Below, piece after piece: positions 1 through 8,344 of a stretch of DNA of 64,000 nt. This DNA comes from NIOZ-UU35 sp964344175. Lineage in GTDB: Bacteria; Chloroflexota; Anaerolineae; Anaerolineales; UBA11858. The number at the start of each line of letters is the position of its first letter. Within the stretch, counting starts at the first letter, position 1. The notes below the pieces were generated by a model. The model searched no databases, was not told the origin of the DNA, and saw only the letters and a list, made by a program, of their open reading frames with translations. The DNA is taken from the NCBI GenBank assembly GCA_964344175.1, contig CAYFMI010000007.1:8168-72167 (forward strand), in the 5' to 3' direction. Both the position numbers and the translations under genes were made by a program.

Positions 1-2
1 GT

Positions 3-1586
3 GTGGATAGATTGAGCCGGGGGGTTGCTCTAGGGGTTGGGATGATCTTGTTATCCACGCTGCTGACAGCGTTGGCCCCGCCATTGAAGTTCGATGCCCT
101 GGTTTATCATTTTGCCTTGCCACGCGCTTATCTAGACGCCGGGCGCATCACCTATCTTCCCTGGTTAATGTTCTGGGGGATGCCGCAAACAGTTGAAATG
201 CTCTATACCTGGGTGATGGGTTTGGCGGGCGTTGAGGCGGCTGCTGTACTAGGTTGGATGATGGGAATCTTGGCATTGACAGGCGTGTGGGGCTTTGTGG
301 CGGAGATTTTCAACCGCCGTGCGGCCTGGGTTGCCGTTGCTGCTTTACTATCAGGTCAGACATTGGCTTTGTCGTTGGCCTGGGGCTATGTTGGCTGGAC
401 AACAATGCTCTTTGGTATAACCTTTATCGTTGCGATTAGGCGTTGGGTGCAAACGGAAGCATTGCAGGATTTACTCCTGGCGGGCATTTTTGCCGGTTTC
501 GCTTTGGGAACAAAATACACCGCCGGGGTGCTGCTGGTTTGTGGCATCGGAATTTTGTCTTGGCACAGTCGCGGCCGTTCGGTGATCAATGTTGTGCGCG
601 TCGTTGTCATATTTGTTGGGGCCGCAACGCTGGTCTCGCTCCCCTGGTGGGTGAAAAATGGGCTGGCAACCAGCAACCCTTTTTACCCTTTTTTCTTTCC
701 TGCTGGGGCGATGAATGAACTACGCCTGACCTTATACCAGGGCAGCCCGGACTGGAGCACCTGGCCTCAGGCAGCAGCCTTACCCTTCATCGCTTCATGG
801 CATGGGCAGGAAGGCGTCCCTGGCTACGGTGCTTCGATTGGCCCGCTGCTATTGGCTTTTGGGGCGCTTTCGTGGTGGGGCGGGAGTGCTCGTTCAGAAA
901 AACAGCGCCGTACTCTACGCATCGTAGGCATTGTAAGTGGGACAGGTCTGTTAATGTGGGGGCTGGCAAGCCAGTTTTCAAGTTTGTTGAATCAAACTCG
1001 TTTATATTTTGTTTTGTTCCCGGCATTTGCATTGCTAGCGGCAGCCGGGTTCGATGCCCTGGCGCGTTTACGCATTTCTGGGGTGCGTCTGGGGCGCGTG
1101 GTGGGGGTGTTGGTTTTGCTGGTCTTGTGGTTGAACGCTTTTCAGGTTGGGTTGGCAATGTTAAGGCAGGATGCCCCGCAGGCTGTCTTCTCTTTACGCA
1201 GTGAAACGGATTACCTGACGAAAAACCTGGGCTGGTATGGCTATCTTGGGCCAGAAATCGCCGCACTCTCACAGGATGCCCGTGTCTTAATGCTGTGGGA
1301 ACCGCGCAGTTATAATTGCCTGCCGCGTTGTCTGCCAGATGAGACGCTCGATCGTTGGCTGCGAGATAGTCGTGTCGCCAATAATACCGCCCAAATACTT
1401 CAGGAGTGGCAGCAGACGGGCATTACCCATTTACTTTATCACCAATCCGGAGCCGATTTTACCCGCAGCAACGATCAGCGCTATCACTCTGATGATTGGC
1501 GCAAACTGGATGCAATGCTTGCAGAGCTTACGCCGATGCTAAGTTTCGGTGAGGCCTACACCCTCTACGCCCTGGAGACACCATGA
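3..1586 (+). CDS. GT-C type membrane glycosyltransferase-like protein (5' end probably cut by the window)
   Basis: A very hydrophobic protein with about ten membrane segments. It carries the early acidic loop typical of polytopic GT-C glycosyltransferases (PPLKFDALVYH, residues about 26-36), which in this family transfer sugars from polyprenyl-phosphate donors on the outer face of the membrane. The C-terminal 130 residues form a soluble extracytoplasmic tail. The frame is open to the window edge and homologues usually carry residues before the PP..D loop, so the GTG at position 3 is probably not the true start. Its stop overlaps the next start (ATGA). The exact substrate cannot be told. Confidence 0.75.
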   Translation: MDRLSRGVALGVGMILLSTLLTALAPPLKFDALVYHFALPRAYLDAGRITYLPWLMFWGMPQTVEMLYTWVMGLAGVEAAAVLGWMMGILALTGVWGFVAEIFNRRAAWVAVAALLSGQTLALSLAWGYVGWTTMLFGITFIVAIRRWVQTEALQDLLLAGIFAGFALGTKYTAGVLLVCGIGILSWHSRGRSVINVVRVVVIFVGAATLVSLPWWVKNGLATSNPFYPFFFPAGAMNELRLTLYQGSPDWSTWPQAAALPFIASWHGQEGVPGYGASIGPLLLAFGALSWWGGSARSEKQRRTLRIVGIVSGTGLLMWGLASQFSSLLNQTRLYFVLFPAFALLAAAGFDALARLRISGVRLGRVVGVLVLLVLWLNAFQVGLAMLRQDAPQAVFSLRSETDYLTKNLGWYGYLGPEIAALSQDARVLMLWEPRSYNCLPRCLPDETLDRWLRDSRVANNTAQILQEWQQTGITHLLYHQSGADFTRSNDQRYHSDDWRKLDAMLAELTPMLSFGEAYTLYALETP

Positions 1587-3154
1587 CCCGGCGCGTGTAT
1601 TTCTTACTCTTCGTATTAGGGCTGACCGTTGTAAGCGCTGTGGCGGCTTTTCAGCCGGCGCCAGGGTATATGGACGCCGATTATTATTTCGCCACGGCCT
1701 TGCAGTTGGCCGAGGGCAATGGCTTCTCCGAGCCTTTTTTATGGAATTACCTCGATAACCCTGCCGGGCTGCCGCATCCTTCACACGGATATTGGCTGCC
1801 GCTGACATCCTTGCTGGCATTACCCGGGCTGCTTTTAAGTGCATCCAATTCCTTTTCCCTGGCACGTTTAGGATTTTTATTGACGGCTGCGCTCATTCCG
1901 CCGGTTACTGCCGGGATTGCCTTTGCGCTGACAGAGCGCCGTGTCACTGCCCGGTGGGCGGGACTCCTGGCCGTTTTCCCGTCTTTCTACCTGCCTTTTA
2001 TGTCGGTGACCGACACCTTCGCGCCCTATATGCTCTTGGGCGGTTTGTTTTTCCTGGCGTATTACCGTATCCACTCGCCGAATAGGTTGTCATTTATCCT
2101 GGGGCTGCTGGCCGGTTGGATGTTCTTGTGCCGCGCCGATGGGCTTCTGTGGTTATTAATCGCTGCCTTGTTGGCGCTAGCGCACAGCACAGGAAAACGC
2201 ACGCGTATGAAACAGGTTAGGCGGCTATCGCTGATTTTGGGTGGGTTCGCGCTAATCGCCGTGCCCTGGATATCCCGAAACTTCAATGTCTTTGGGACAC
2301 CCTTCTCCCCTGGCGGGGCGCGGGCCTTGTGGTTTACGGACTATAATCAACTTTTTGCTTTCCCGGTAGAAGGGCTTAATTTTGAAAGCTGGCGCGCTTC
2401 GGGGTGGGGCGCTATTCTCCGGGTGCGCGGCTGGGCGCTTGGTCAGAATGCACAGACTGCGCTGGCCGTTCAAGGGGAAGTTTTCCTGGCGCCTTTTATG
2501 CTGGTCGGGTTTTGGACTCTGCGACAGCGACGGACGGTGCAAATTGGCGGGCTGGCCTGGCTGCTGACTGCTGTGGTGATGACGGTTATCTTCCCCTTCG
2601 CCGGGGCCAGGGGGGGCTTCTTTCACTCTGGGGTCGCGCTCCAGCCGTCGCTTTGGGCGCTGGCTGCCGTTGGGTTAGATGCCTCCGTTGTCTGGGGGGC
2701 GCGTATTCGCGGTTGGCGCGCAGATCAGGCGCGGGGCATATTTGCCGCGGCGCTGCTTGTTATGGCGGTCTCGCTTTCCGGGTTTATTGTTGGAGGGCGA
2801 GTCGTTGGCTGGGGCGTTGAGAGCCAACCCTGGGGCGGGAGTCAGCGGCATTATCAACAATGGGGGCAATATCTGGATGACGCCGGTATCCCTCGCGATG
2901 TCATCATCCTTGTCAACAATCCACCCGGATTTTACCTCGCCAGCCTGCGCCCGGCTATTGTCATCCCCGATGGTGATACAACGAATCTGCTGGCTGCCGC
3001 CACCCATTTTGATGCCAAGTATCTATTATTGGAATTCAATCACCCGCCGGGTTTGGATGAACTCTATGCCCAGCCCGAATTGGCCCGGAGTTTGCAATTA
3101 TTGCACGATGACGGCCAAACGCGCCTGTTTGCCGTATTGGATGATGAGCGATGA
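1583..3154 (+). CDS. GT-C type membrane glycosyltransferase-like protein
   Basis: 523 residues with an N-terminal membrane anchor, then an acidic loop (GYMDADYYFATALQL, about residues 29-43), about ten further hydrophobic segments, and a C-terminal soluble domain that starts near residue 410. This is the layout of the ArnT/PMT superfamily of dolichol/undecaprenyl-phosphate-sugar dependent transferases, with the DxD-like acidic residues in the first outer loop. The ATG overlaps the preceding stop codon and the gene's own stop overlaps the next start, so the three membrane proteins are translationally coupled. The role, perhaps glycosylation of surface polymers or proteins, is inferred from fold only. 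Confidence 0.78.
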   Translation: MTRRVYFLLFVLGLTVVSAVAAFQPAPGYMDADYYFATALQLAEGNGFSEPFLWNYLDNPAGLPHPSHGYWLPLTSLLALPGLLLSASNSFSLARLGFLLTAALIPPVTAGIAFALTERRVTARWAGLLAVFPSFYLPFMSVTDTFAPYMLLGGLFFLAYYRIHSPNRLSFILGLLAGWMFLCRADGLLWLLIAALLALAHSTGKRTRMKQVRRLSLILGGFALIAVPWISRNFNVFGTPFSPGGARALWFTDYNQLFAFPVEGLNFESWRASGWGAILRVRGWALGQNAQTALAVQGEVFLAPFMLVGFWTLRQRRTVQIGGLAWLLTAVVMTVIFPFAGARGGFFHSGVALQPSLWALAAVGLDASVVWGARIRGWRADQARGIFAAALLVMAVSLSGFIVGGRVVGWGVESQPWGGSQRHYQQWGQYLDDAGIPRDVIILVNNPPGFYLASLRPAIVIPDGDTTNLLAAATHFDAKYLLLEFNHPPGLDELYAQPELARSLQLLHDDGQTRLFAVLDDER

Positions 3155-4644
3155 AAATTCGGTTTCGTAAAAATGGGATTATTCTGGTTTTAATTTCAGC
3201 GCTTTCATTGGCGGGCTATCTGCTGTGGAGTGCACACTTTTTCAAACCCGGTTTCCCTTTAGATGACGCCTGGATTCACCAAACCTATGCCCAAAACCTG
3301 GCGCAATTGAGAGAGTGGTCGTTTATCCCTGGGCAGCCTTCTGCTGGCTCAACCAGCCCGTTGTGGACATTGCTCCTTGCATTGGGGCACGCAGTGGGTC
3401 TGGGGCCGTATGTATGGACATATGCTCTGGGGTGGTTGTGTCTAATGGGGCTGGGTTTAGCCGGATGGAAGACCTTCACGTACCTGAGTGCTGTTTCTGA
3501 AAAATGGGCCTTTGCTGCCGGAGTGCTGCTAACCCTGGAGTGGCATCTGGTTTGGGCGGCAGGCTCTGGCATGGAGACTGCTCTGTTTAGCCTGGTGGTG
3601 ACACTTGTTATTGGCGTCATGCTGCCCACCATGTCTAAGCGGAGTGTAGCTGGGTGGGCCTGGTCAGGGTTGGGGGCGCTGATTGGTTTGAGCGTGTGGG
3701 TGCGCCCCGATGGCCTTACGCTATTAGCCCCGCTTGGATTTGTGATTTTTTTGCGCGCGGATTCTTGGACATCGAAGATCAAAAATGCTCTCTACGCCGG
3801 AGTAGGTTTTGCGTTTGCCTTTCTACCGTACCTGATCTACAACAATGCTCTGGCCGGGGCATGGTGGCCGAATACGTTTTATGCCAAACAGGCCGAATAT
3901 GACTTTGTGCGCCAGAGTGTTCCACTATGGCAGCGGCTCCTCGATCAGGCCGTCTTGCCGCTGGTGGGTGTCGGCGCGTTGCTGCTCCCCGGATTTGTGC
4001 TAAAGGCCTGGCAATCGCTGCGTCAACGGCATTGGGGGGCGCTGGCGACTGTTTTATGGGGAGCGGGCTATTTAGGGTTGTATGCCTGGCGTTTGCCGGT
4101 TACCTATCAGCATGGGCGTTATGTTATTCCGATGATGCCGATATTTTTTCTTTGGGGCTTTGCCGGAATGGTCGAAGCGGTGCGGCCTAACGCTGCTCAA
4201 ATGTGGGTGCGGGTAATAAGCAAAGGCTGGGCAGCGACCAGCGCGCTGATTTTAGTTTCTTTTTGGTTTCTTGGGGGACGCAGCTATGCCCTTGATGTGG
4301 CGATCATCGAGAGTGAAATGGTCACGATAGCACACTGGATTGCAGAAAATACGCCCGAAGATGCCTTGATTGCCACGCACGATATTGGGGCGCTGGGCTA
4401 TTTTTCGGAGCGCCGCTTGGTCGATTTAGCGGGCTTGATCTCGCCGGAGGTGATTCCGCACCTTTGGGATGAGGCGCATCTTGAGGAATATCTTAATCGT
4501 CAAGGCGTGGATTATCTAGTCTCCTTTCCGGGCTGGTTCCCCAATTTGACCGGGCGCGCCACCCCAGTGTTTAGCAGCGAGTCGCCCTATTCTCTCATGT
4601 TAGATCACGAAAATATGGCCGTATACCGATGGGAGATTCCTTAA
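3151..4644 (+). CDS. GT-C type membrane glycosyltransferase-like protein
   Basis: 497 residues, polytopic. After the first membrane segment comes the acidic motif FPLDDAWIHQTYAQNL (about residues 34-49), followed by a Ser/Thr-rich loop (AGSTSPLW). This is the signature seen in many bacterial GT-C enzymes of the GT39/GT83 type. The C-terminal 110 residues are predicted outside and contain an ATHDIGALGYFS segment common to this protein group. The ATG overlaps the upstream stop (ATGA). It is the last gene of the three-gene run; a promoter for the next, functionally unrelated operon follows within 10 bp of the stop. The donor and acceptor are unknown. Confidence 0.8.
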   Translation: MKIRFRKNGIILVLISALSLAGYLLWSAHFFKPGFPLDDAWIHQTYAQNLAQLREWSFIPGQPSAGSTSPLWTLLLALGHAVGLGPYVWTYALGWLCLMGLGLAGWKTFTYLSAVSEKWAFAAGVLLTLEWHLVWAAGSGMETALFSLVVTLVIGVMLPTMSKRSVAGWAWSGLGALIGLSVWVRPDGLTLLAPLGFVIFLRADSWTSKIKNALYAGVGFAFAFLPYLIYNNALAGAWWPNTFYAKQAEYDFVRQSVPLWQRLLDQAVLPLVGVGALLLPGFVLKAWQSLRQRHWGALATVLWGAGYLGLYAWRLPVTYQHGRYVIPMMPIFFLWGFAGMVEAVRPNAAQMWVRVISKGWAATSALILVSFWFLGGRSYALDVAIIESEMVTIAHWIAENTPEDALIATHDIGALGYFSERRLVDLAGLISPEVIPHLWDEAHLEEYLNRQGVDYLVSFPGWFPNLTGRATPVFSSESPYSLMLDHENMAVYRWEIP

Positions 4645-4650
4645 GCTTTG

Positions 4651-4679
4651 TTGCTAGTATAGTACTCCTGTGCTATACT
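4651..4679 (+). promoter_or_regulatory. Sigma-70-type promoter with overlapping inverted repeat
   Basis: A -35 box TTGCTA (4651-4656), a 17-bp spacer and a -10 box TATACT (4674-4679) preceded by TGC, so an extended -10. A perfect 7-bp inverted repeat AGTATAG (4656-4662) / CTATACT (4673-4679) with a 10-nt spacer overlaps both boxes, as expected for an operator. It drives the response regulator that starts at 4708. Autoregulation by that NarL-type protein is plausible but inferred. Confidence 0.65.
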
Positions 4680-4707
4680 CAAAAAAATATATGGGCAAAG
4701 GATTATT

Positions 4708-5427
4708 ATGGACACTCTAAAGGTTATCATAGTAGATGATCATCCACTGTTTCGCCAGGGAGTGGTTGACACCATCTCTCTGGAGCAGGATTTTATCATC
4801 CTCGGAGAAGCTTCCGATGGCGATGAAGCCTTGAAGTTGATCCGCCAAGAGCAACCCCAAGTCGTCGTTCTCGATGTGAACTTGCCAGGGAAAAATGGGT
4901 TGCAAGTCACGCGTGTACTGCGCAGTGAAAACATCCCAACACGGGTGGTATTGGTCACAGCTTATGATGATGCCGAACAAGTAGTTCATGCTGTGCGATC
5001 CGGTGCGGCGGCGTATTGCCCAAAGCATATTCGCCCGGAGGAGCTGGTTGAGGTTATTCGGCATGTTGCCGTGGGGAAATATGTGATTGATGGGACCGTC
5101 TTGGGGGAAAGAGAACTTCAGAGCTGGCTAGATCGTCATATGGCTGGCCCACTAGGGGCGCGTGATTTAGGTGAACCGCTTCATCCCTTGTCGAATCGCG
5201 AAATGGAAGTTTTGTCGTATGTCACCCAGGGGATGAGTAACAAAGAAATTGCTGTTTTGCTGGGAATTAGCTATCAGACGGTGAAGAATCACGTTACATC
5301 CATATTGCGAAAGCTTATTGTGGATGACCGCACACAGGCGGCTGTTTACGCGCTTCGGCGAGGCTGGTTCCGTTTGTATGATTCGGAAATGAATATCACC
5401 GGTGTAGATGGCAAGGAGGCCAAATAA
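4708..5427 (+). CDS. NarL/FixJ-family response regulator
   Basis: 239 residues. The N-terminal receiver has the acidic pocket VDDH (residues 9-12), phospho-acceptor Asp56 (VVVLDVNLPG), a Thr in LVTAYD and the conserved Lys106. The C-terminal LuxR-type helix-turn-helix lies at about residues 165-228 (LSNREMEVLSYVTQGMSNKE). All residues needed for phosphorylation are present. It overlaps the histidine-kinase gene at the stop/start (TAATG) and stands directly upstream of the pilin gene, so control of the Tad pilus locus is a reasonable inference. A divergent-half operator overlaps its own promoter. Confidence 0.93.
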   Translation: MDTLKVIIVDDHPLFRQGVVDTISLEQDFIILGEASDGDEALKLIRQEQPQVVVLDVNLPGKNGLQVTRVLRSENIPTRVVLVTAYDDAEQVVHAVRSGAAAYCPKHIRPEELVEVIRHVAVGKYVIDGTVLGERELQSWLDRHMAGPLGARDLGEPLHPLSNREMEVLSYVTQGMSNKEIAVLLGISYQTVKNHVTSILRKLIVDDRTQAAVYALRRGWFRLYDSEMNITGVDGKEAK

Positions 5428-6500
5428 TGGTGCTTGAAGGCCCAAGTGAAGCCTCGATTGGCCCCTGGGATCAATTGAGAGAAGACCTGCAAAGTGAACT
5501 CGATGTGGCTTTGCGCGATCTCAAAGATATTGATGCCAAGTTGCAGCAAAGCCAGGCCGAAGTGAGCCGACTTGCCGACCGCAATGCGGCGATCTCTTCG
5601 CATTTGCAGAAGGTGCAGAGTCAATCGGATGCACTCTTGCCGTTGGAGGTTCGTCAGGCGTATGATGAAGCCCTGGATGCTCAACAGCGTCTGTTCTTGA
5701 TGCGAGGCCAGGTCGAGCGTCTCAACAGCGATCGCAAGCATCTTAATAGTTTGCGGAGTTCGCTAGAGCGGGTGATTGAGCTGCTTCAGAGCGGTGCCCC
5801 GTCGGGCAGCAGAGGGGCAAATAAAGAGGCCTATAGTATGATTGAGGCCATTATTCAGGCGCAGGAAGCCGAGCGACAGCGCCTTTCGCGGCAAATGCAC
5901 GACGGCCCTGCCCAGGCCTTGTCGAATTTTATCTTGCAATCTGAGATTGCTATGCGTTTGTTTGATGTGGATCAAGATAAAGCGCGCGAAGAGTTATTGG
6001 CGCTTAAGGCGGCTGCTACTTCTGCTTTCCAGCAAGTGCGCAATTTTGTGTTTGAACTTCGCCCAATGATGCTGGATGATTTAGGCCTAATTCCCACCTT
6101 GAAACGATATGTTGAGGCATTCAAGGAGCAATCTGAAATTCAAGTTGATTTGCTGGTGTCTGGCGTTGAGCGTCGCATCGAATCCTACATTGAAGTGATT
6201 ATTTTTCGGTCTCTACAGGATTTGTTGGGGTTTGCATTTCGTGAAAATCAGGCCACTCAAATCAAGATCAACGTTACAATCGATGATGCGTATGTGAAAG
6301 TATCTATCGAAGATAATGGAAAAGGTTTTGATCCCGATACTGCGTTAAAAGGGGGCAGTATCTCGATTAAAGCTATCAAAGATCGTGTTGAAATGTTGGG
6401 GGGATTTATGGAAATAGAAAGCGCCCCGGGGCGAGGTGGTTTTATTGTTTTCCAAATCCCGGTGGGGATCACGAGCCAATCGGTATTTACAGAATTGTAA
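5427..6500 (+). CDS. DegS-like sensor histidine kinase with degenerate ATP site
   Basis: 357 residues, with no membrane segment. Residues about 15-120 form a long coiled coil. The HisKA_3 dimerisation/phosphoacceptor helix contains RLSRQMHDGPAQ with His158. In the HATPase domain the N box reads LQDLLGFAF (about residues 262-270) where NarX/DegS-type kinases have QEALxNxxKH, so the Mg-binding Asn is missing. The G1 box DNGKGF is intact, but the G2 glycines are replaced (GGSISIKAIKDR). It may therefore act as a phosphatase or scaffold rather than a kinase; this is inference. It is coupled to the upstream response regulator and has a strong Shine-Dalgarno site, AAGGAGG. Confidence 0.88.
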   Translation: MVLEGPSEASIGPWDQLREDLQSELDVALRDLKDIDAKLQQSQAEVSRLADRNAAISSHLQKVQSQSDALLPLEVRQAYDEALDAQQRLFLMRGQVERLNSDRKHLNSLRSSLERVIELLQSGAPSGSRGANKEAYSMIEAIIQAQEAERQRLSRQMHDGPAQALSNFILQSEIAMRLFDVDQDKAREELLALKAAATSAFQQVRNFVFELRPMMLDDLGLIPTLKRYVEAFKEQSEIQVDLLVSGVERRIESYIEVIIFRSLQDLLGFAFRENQATQIKINVTIDDAYVKVSIEDNGKGFDPDTALKGGSISIKAIKDRVEMLGGFMEIESAPGRGGFIVFQIPVGITSQSVFTEL

Positions 6501-6513
6501 GGTTGTATACCTA

Positions 6514-6542
6514 TTGAATAAATGCCTTCTATTGCTTATAAT
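6514..6542 (+). promoter_or_regulatory. Strong promoter of the pilin gene
   Basis: TTGAAT (6514-6519), a 17-bp spacer and a perfect TATAAT (6537-6542). The predicted start of transcription lies near 6549, giving a roughly 44-nt leader. A near-perfect Shine-Dalgarno site AAAGGAGG (6577-6584) sits 8 nt before the pilin ATG. This is the best sigma-70 match seen in the window and fits a highly expressed structural protein. Confidence 0.75.
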
Positions 6543-6592
6543 GAGAACTACCATTTATAGATTGGAAATTAGAAGGAAAGGAGGTTATTACC

Positions 6593-6739
6593 ATGTTGTT
6601 TGCCCCGAAGGAAAAAGGTCAAGGTCTGGTAGAGTACGCGTTGATTCTTGTTTTAGTAGCCGTTGTTGTGATTGTTATTTTGGCTCTGCTTGGCCCGGCG
6701 ATTGGTAATGTTTTCAGCAACATCATTAGTAATATCTAG
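6593..6739 (+). CDS. flp: Flp-type (type IVb) major pilin, 48 residues
   Basis: A small gene encoding MLFAPKEKGQGLVEYALIL followed by a Val/Leu/Ile-rich helix and a short tail ending NIISNI. It has the hallmarks of Flp pilins: a short positively charged leader, prepilin-peptidase cleavage expected after Gly (EKG|QGLVEYAL), Glu at mature position 5 with the adjacent Tyr, and a single hydrophobic assembly helix. The total length is typical of Flp prepilins. It is preceded by a strong promoter and SD and followed by its own terminator, so it can be expressed in excess over the assembly genes. It lies upstream of cpaB-cpaE-cpaF-tadB-tadC, which encode its export machine. Confidence 0.93.
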   Translation: MLFAPKEKGQGLVEYALILVLVAVVVIVILALLGPAIGNVFSNIISNI

Positions 6740-6769
6740 GATTGACTGCTGAAAATTGTTCGAATATCG

Positions 6770-6812
6770 AATAAGGTCCTACTTATTTTTTGGGTAGGGC
6801 CTTATTGTTTTT
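6770..6812 (+). terminator. Rho-independent terminator after flp
   Basis: A 13-bp stem with one wobble pair, AATAAGGTCCTAC / GTAGGGCCTTATT (6770-6782 and 6794-6806), followed by GTTTTTA. It lies 30 bp after the pilin stop and separates flp from the assembly genes, as often seen for abundant pilins. Confidence 0.8.
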
Positions 6813-6888
6813 AGGATCAACAACATCTTTGGTCTTTTGCGACACAAGTACGTTGTGCCAAAATGGTTGAACACACATCGATGAGAAG

Positions 6889-7028
6889 CAGGGCTTTCTT
6901 AAAGTCGAAACGAAAAGCGCTTTTACCGCTGAGAGCGCAAAGAACGCAGAGAAAAATTTAAAAAACTCAGCGAACCCGGCGTTCTCTGCGGTAAATTTCT
7001 GGTATAGCACAAATTTAAGAAAGCCGTG
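6889..7028 (+). mobile_element. 140-bp MITE-like element, copy 1
   Basis: Identical over all 140 bp to 15140-15279. The ends are imperfect inverted repeats: CAGGGCTTTCTTAAA at the left, and the right end reads CACGGCTTTCTTAAAT on the other strand. An inner inverted repeat (TTTACCGCTGAGAG ... CTCTGCGGTAAA) makes the whole unit foldable. It is flanked by a perfect direct repeat CGATGAGAAG (6879-6888 and 7029-7038), as left by transposition. It has no credible reading frame of its own, so it would depend on a transposase elsewhere. Confidence 0.82.
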
Positions 7029-7171
7029 CGATGAGAAGTTCAAGGGGTGGCATTTATTTGCATTATCAGGTAGACTTATATGTATTATTTTCCCGGTAGT
7101 TTTTGTGTTTGGGAATTCAAGTGATGATAGCATCAATCTATAACTCTTAGCCAACGAATTGGGAGGCTATC

Positions 7172-8290
7172 ATGCGTCGAGGACGAATCTTCTTCTATCT
7201 CGCTGCCATTTTGATTTTAGTGATGATTGCATCATTTGCGATTTATCAGCGCTTTATGCAACCCGCACAGACCAATATCGAGGGAGTGCCAGAGCCAACG
7301 CCTATTGTCGATCTGGTCTCTGTAGTTGTGGTGACGCAACCAACCCCCCGTGGCACAGTCTTGGACGAAACTGTGCTGGGGATGGTGGAAATTCCACGGG
7401 ATGTCATGTTCGAGGGGATGTTCAATGATGTCGCCCTGGTTGTTGGGCGACGGGCTAAATTTGATCTTGATTCTGGGATCCCGCTTACAGCCAGCATGTT
7501 GGTAGATGCCGCCGAGCAACTTTCTGCACATGGCTCAAATGCCGCCTTGGCAATTACCCGTGGAAAGGTAGCGATTTCGGTTCCAATTAATCGCTTGTCT
7601 AGTGTTTCGTATGCACTCCGCCCAGGGGATCGTGTGGCTGTGCTTGCGACGATGCTGTTTGTCGATTTAGATAGTGAATTTCAATCTGCTTTGCCTAATC
7701 GGGTAGGTGAGGTGACCGGCCCCTCGATTAACCCAGAAACAGGCGAAAGTACAATCACCATCCAGGTACAGGGTAGCGAAGAATCGGGTATTTTAGGGCG
7801 CACCGAGCTTGACCCGATTTTGAATGAGTTGGCTTATATTGTGCCATCCGAAAGTCAACGCGCCCGCTTGGTAAGTCAGATCGTTCTCTATAATGTAGAA
7901 GTTTTGCATGTGGGGAATTTTATGCTCGAAGAGGAAGAAGAACTGGGGCAAGCTGTAGCCCAGCCTCAGGAAGATGTCATTGCAGCAGATAATCAAAATC
8001 CTGAAGGGACTGAAGAGCCAGTGATCCAGCCGCCCAATGTGGTGACTCTGATTGTTGATCCTCAGGATGCCGTCGCGTTGAACTATTTGATGTATAGCGG
8101 AGCAGAGTTAACGATGGTTTTGAGAGCATCTGGTGATGACACTGTATTTACAACTGAAGCAGCTACCTTGCAATTCTTGTTAGATGTCTACAACATCCCT
8201 GCTCCTGCAAAGCTCCCCTATGCTATTGAGCCTCGCATAGATGAGTTGCAATCGCCTGATGGCGATGCAATTGAGGAGATTGCTCCGTAA
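7172..8290 (+). CDS. cpaB: CpaB/RcpC-like Flp pilus assembly protein
   Basis: 372 residues. An N-terminal membrane anchor (residues about 5-27) is followed by a SAF-type beta-clip domain (about 50-115, with PRGTVLDETVLGMVEIPRDVM). A second region (about 120-190) contains the 'AISVPINRLSSVSYALRPGDRVAV' type sequence, seen here in pieces, that is typical of the RcpC/CpaB domain. The C-terminal part is acidic. CpaB proteins are extracytoplasmic or periplasmic parts of Tad machines. With no secretin gene here, a cell-wall role in a monoderm is likely. The start is supported by GGGAGG 7 nt upstream. First gene of the assembly cluster. Confidence 0.85.
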   Translation: MRRGRIFFYLAAILILVMIASFAIYQRFMQPAQTNIEGVPEPTPIVDLVSVVVVTQPTPRGTVLDETVLGMVEIPRDVMFEGMFNDVALVVGRRAKFDLDSGIPLTASMLVDAAEQLSAHGSNAALAITRGKVAISVPINRLSSVSYALRPGDRVAVLATMLFVDLDSEFQSALPNRVGEVTGPSINPETGESTITIQVQGSEESGILGRTELDPILNELAYIVPSESQRARLVSQIVLYNVEVLHVGNFMLEEEEELGQAVAQPQEDVIAADNQNPEGTEEPVIQPPNVVTLIVDPQDAVALNYLMYSGAELTMVLRASGDDTVFTTEAATLQFLLDVYNIPAPAKLPYAIEPRIDELQSPDGDAIEEIAP

Positions 8291-8344
8291 AGGAATATTG
8301 GTTATCTGCGATCTAATCTTTAACAATTCTTTTGGAGAATCTGC

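Larger units (their letters stand above)
6740..7171. other. Intergenic region between flp and cpaB
   Basis: 432 bp without a gene. It holds the flp terminator (6770-6812) and the first copy of the 140-bp miniature element (6889-7028) with its flanking 10-bp duplications. About 140 bp then follow up to the cpaB ribosome site GGGAGG. No convincing promoter for cpaB was identified in the remainder. Confidence 0.7.

Noticed and set aside
787..1272. Long minus-strand frame opposite the first glycosyltransferase-like gene
   Set aside because: Antisense shadow: rich in Arg/Pro/His from the complementary strand, no ribosome site, and the sense frame has clear membrane-protein composition.
6783..7154. 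A 123-codon minus-strand frame between flp and cpaB
   Set aside because: It runs through the flp terminator and the whole 140-bp miniature element. Its middle is just the translated repeat, and it has no ribosome site.
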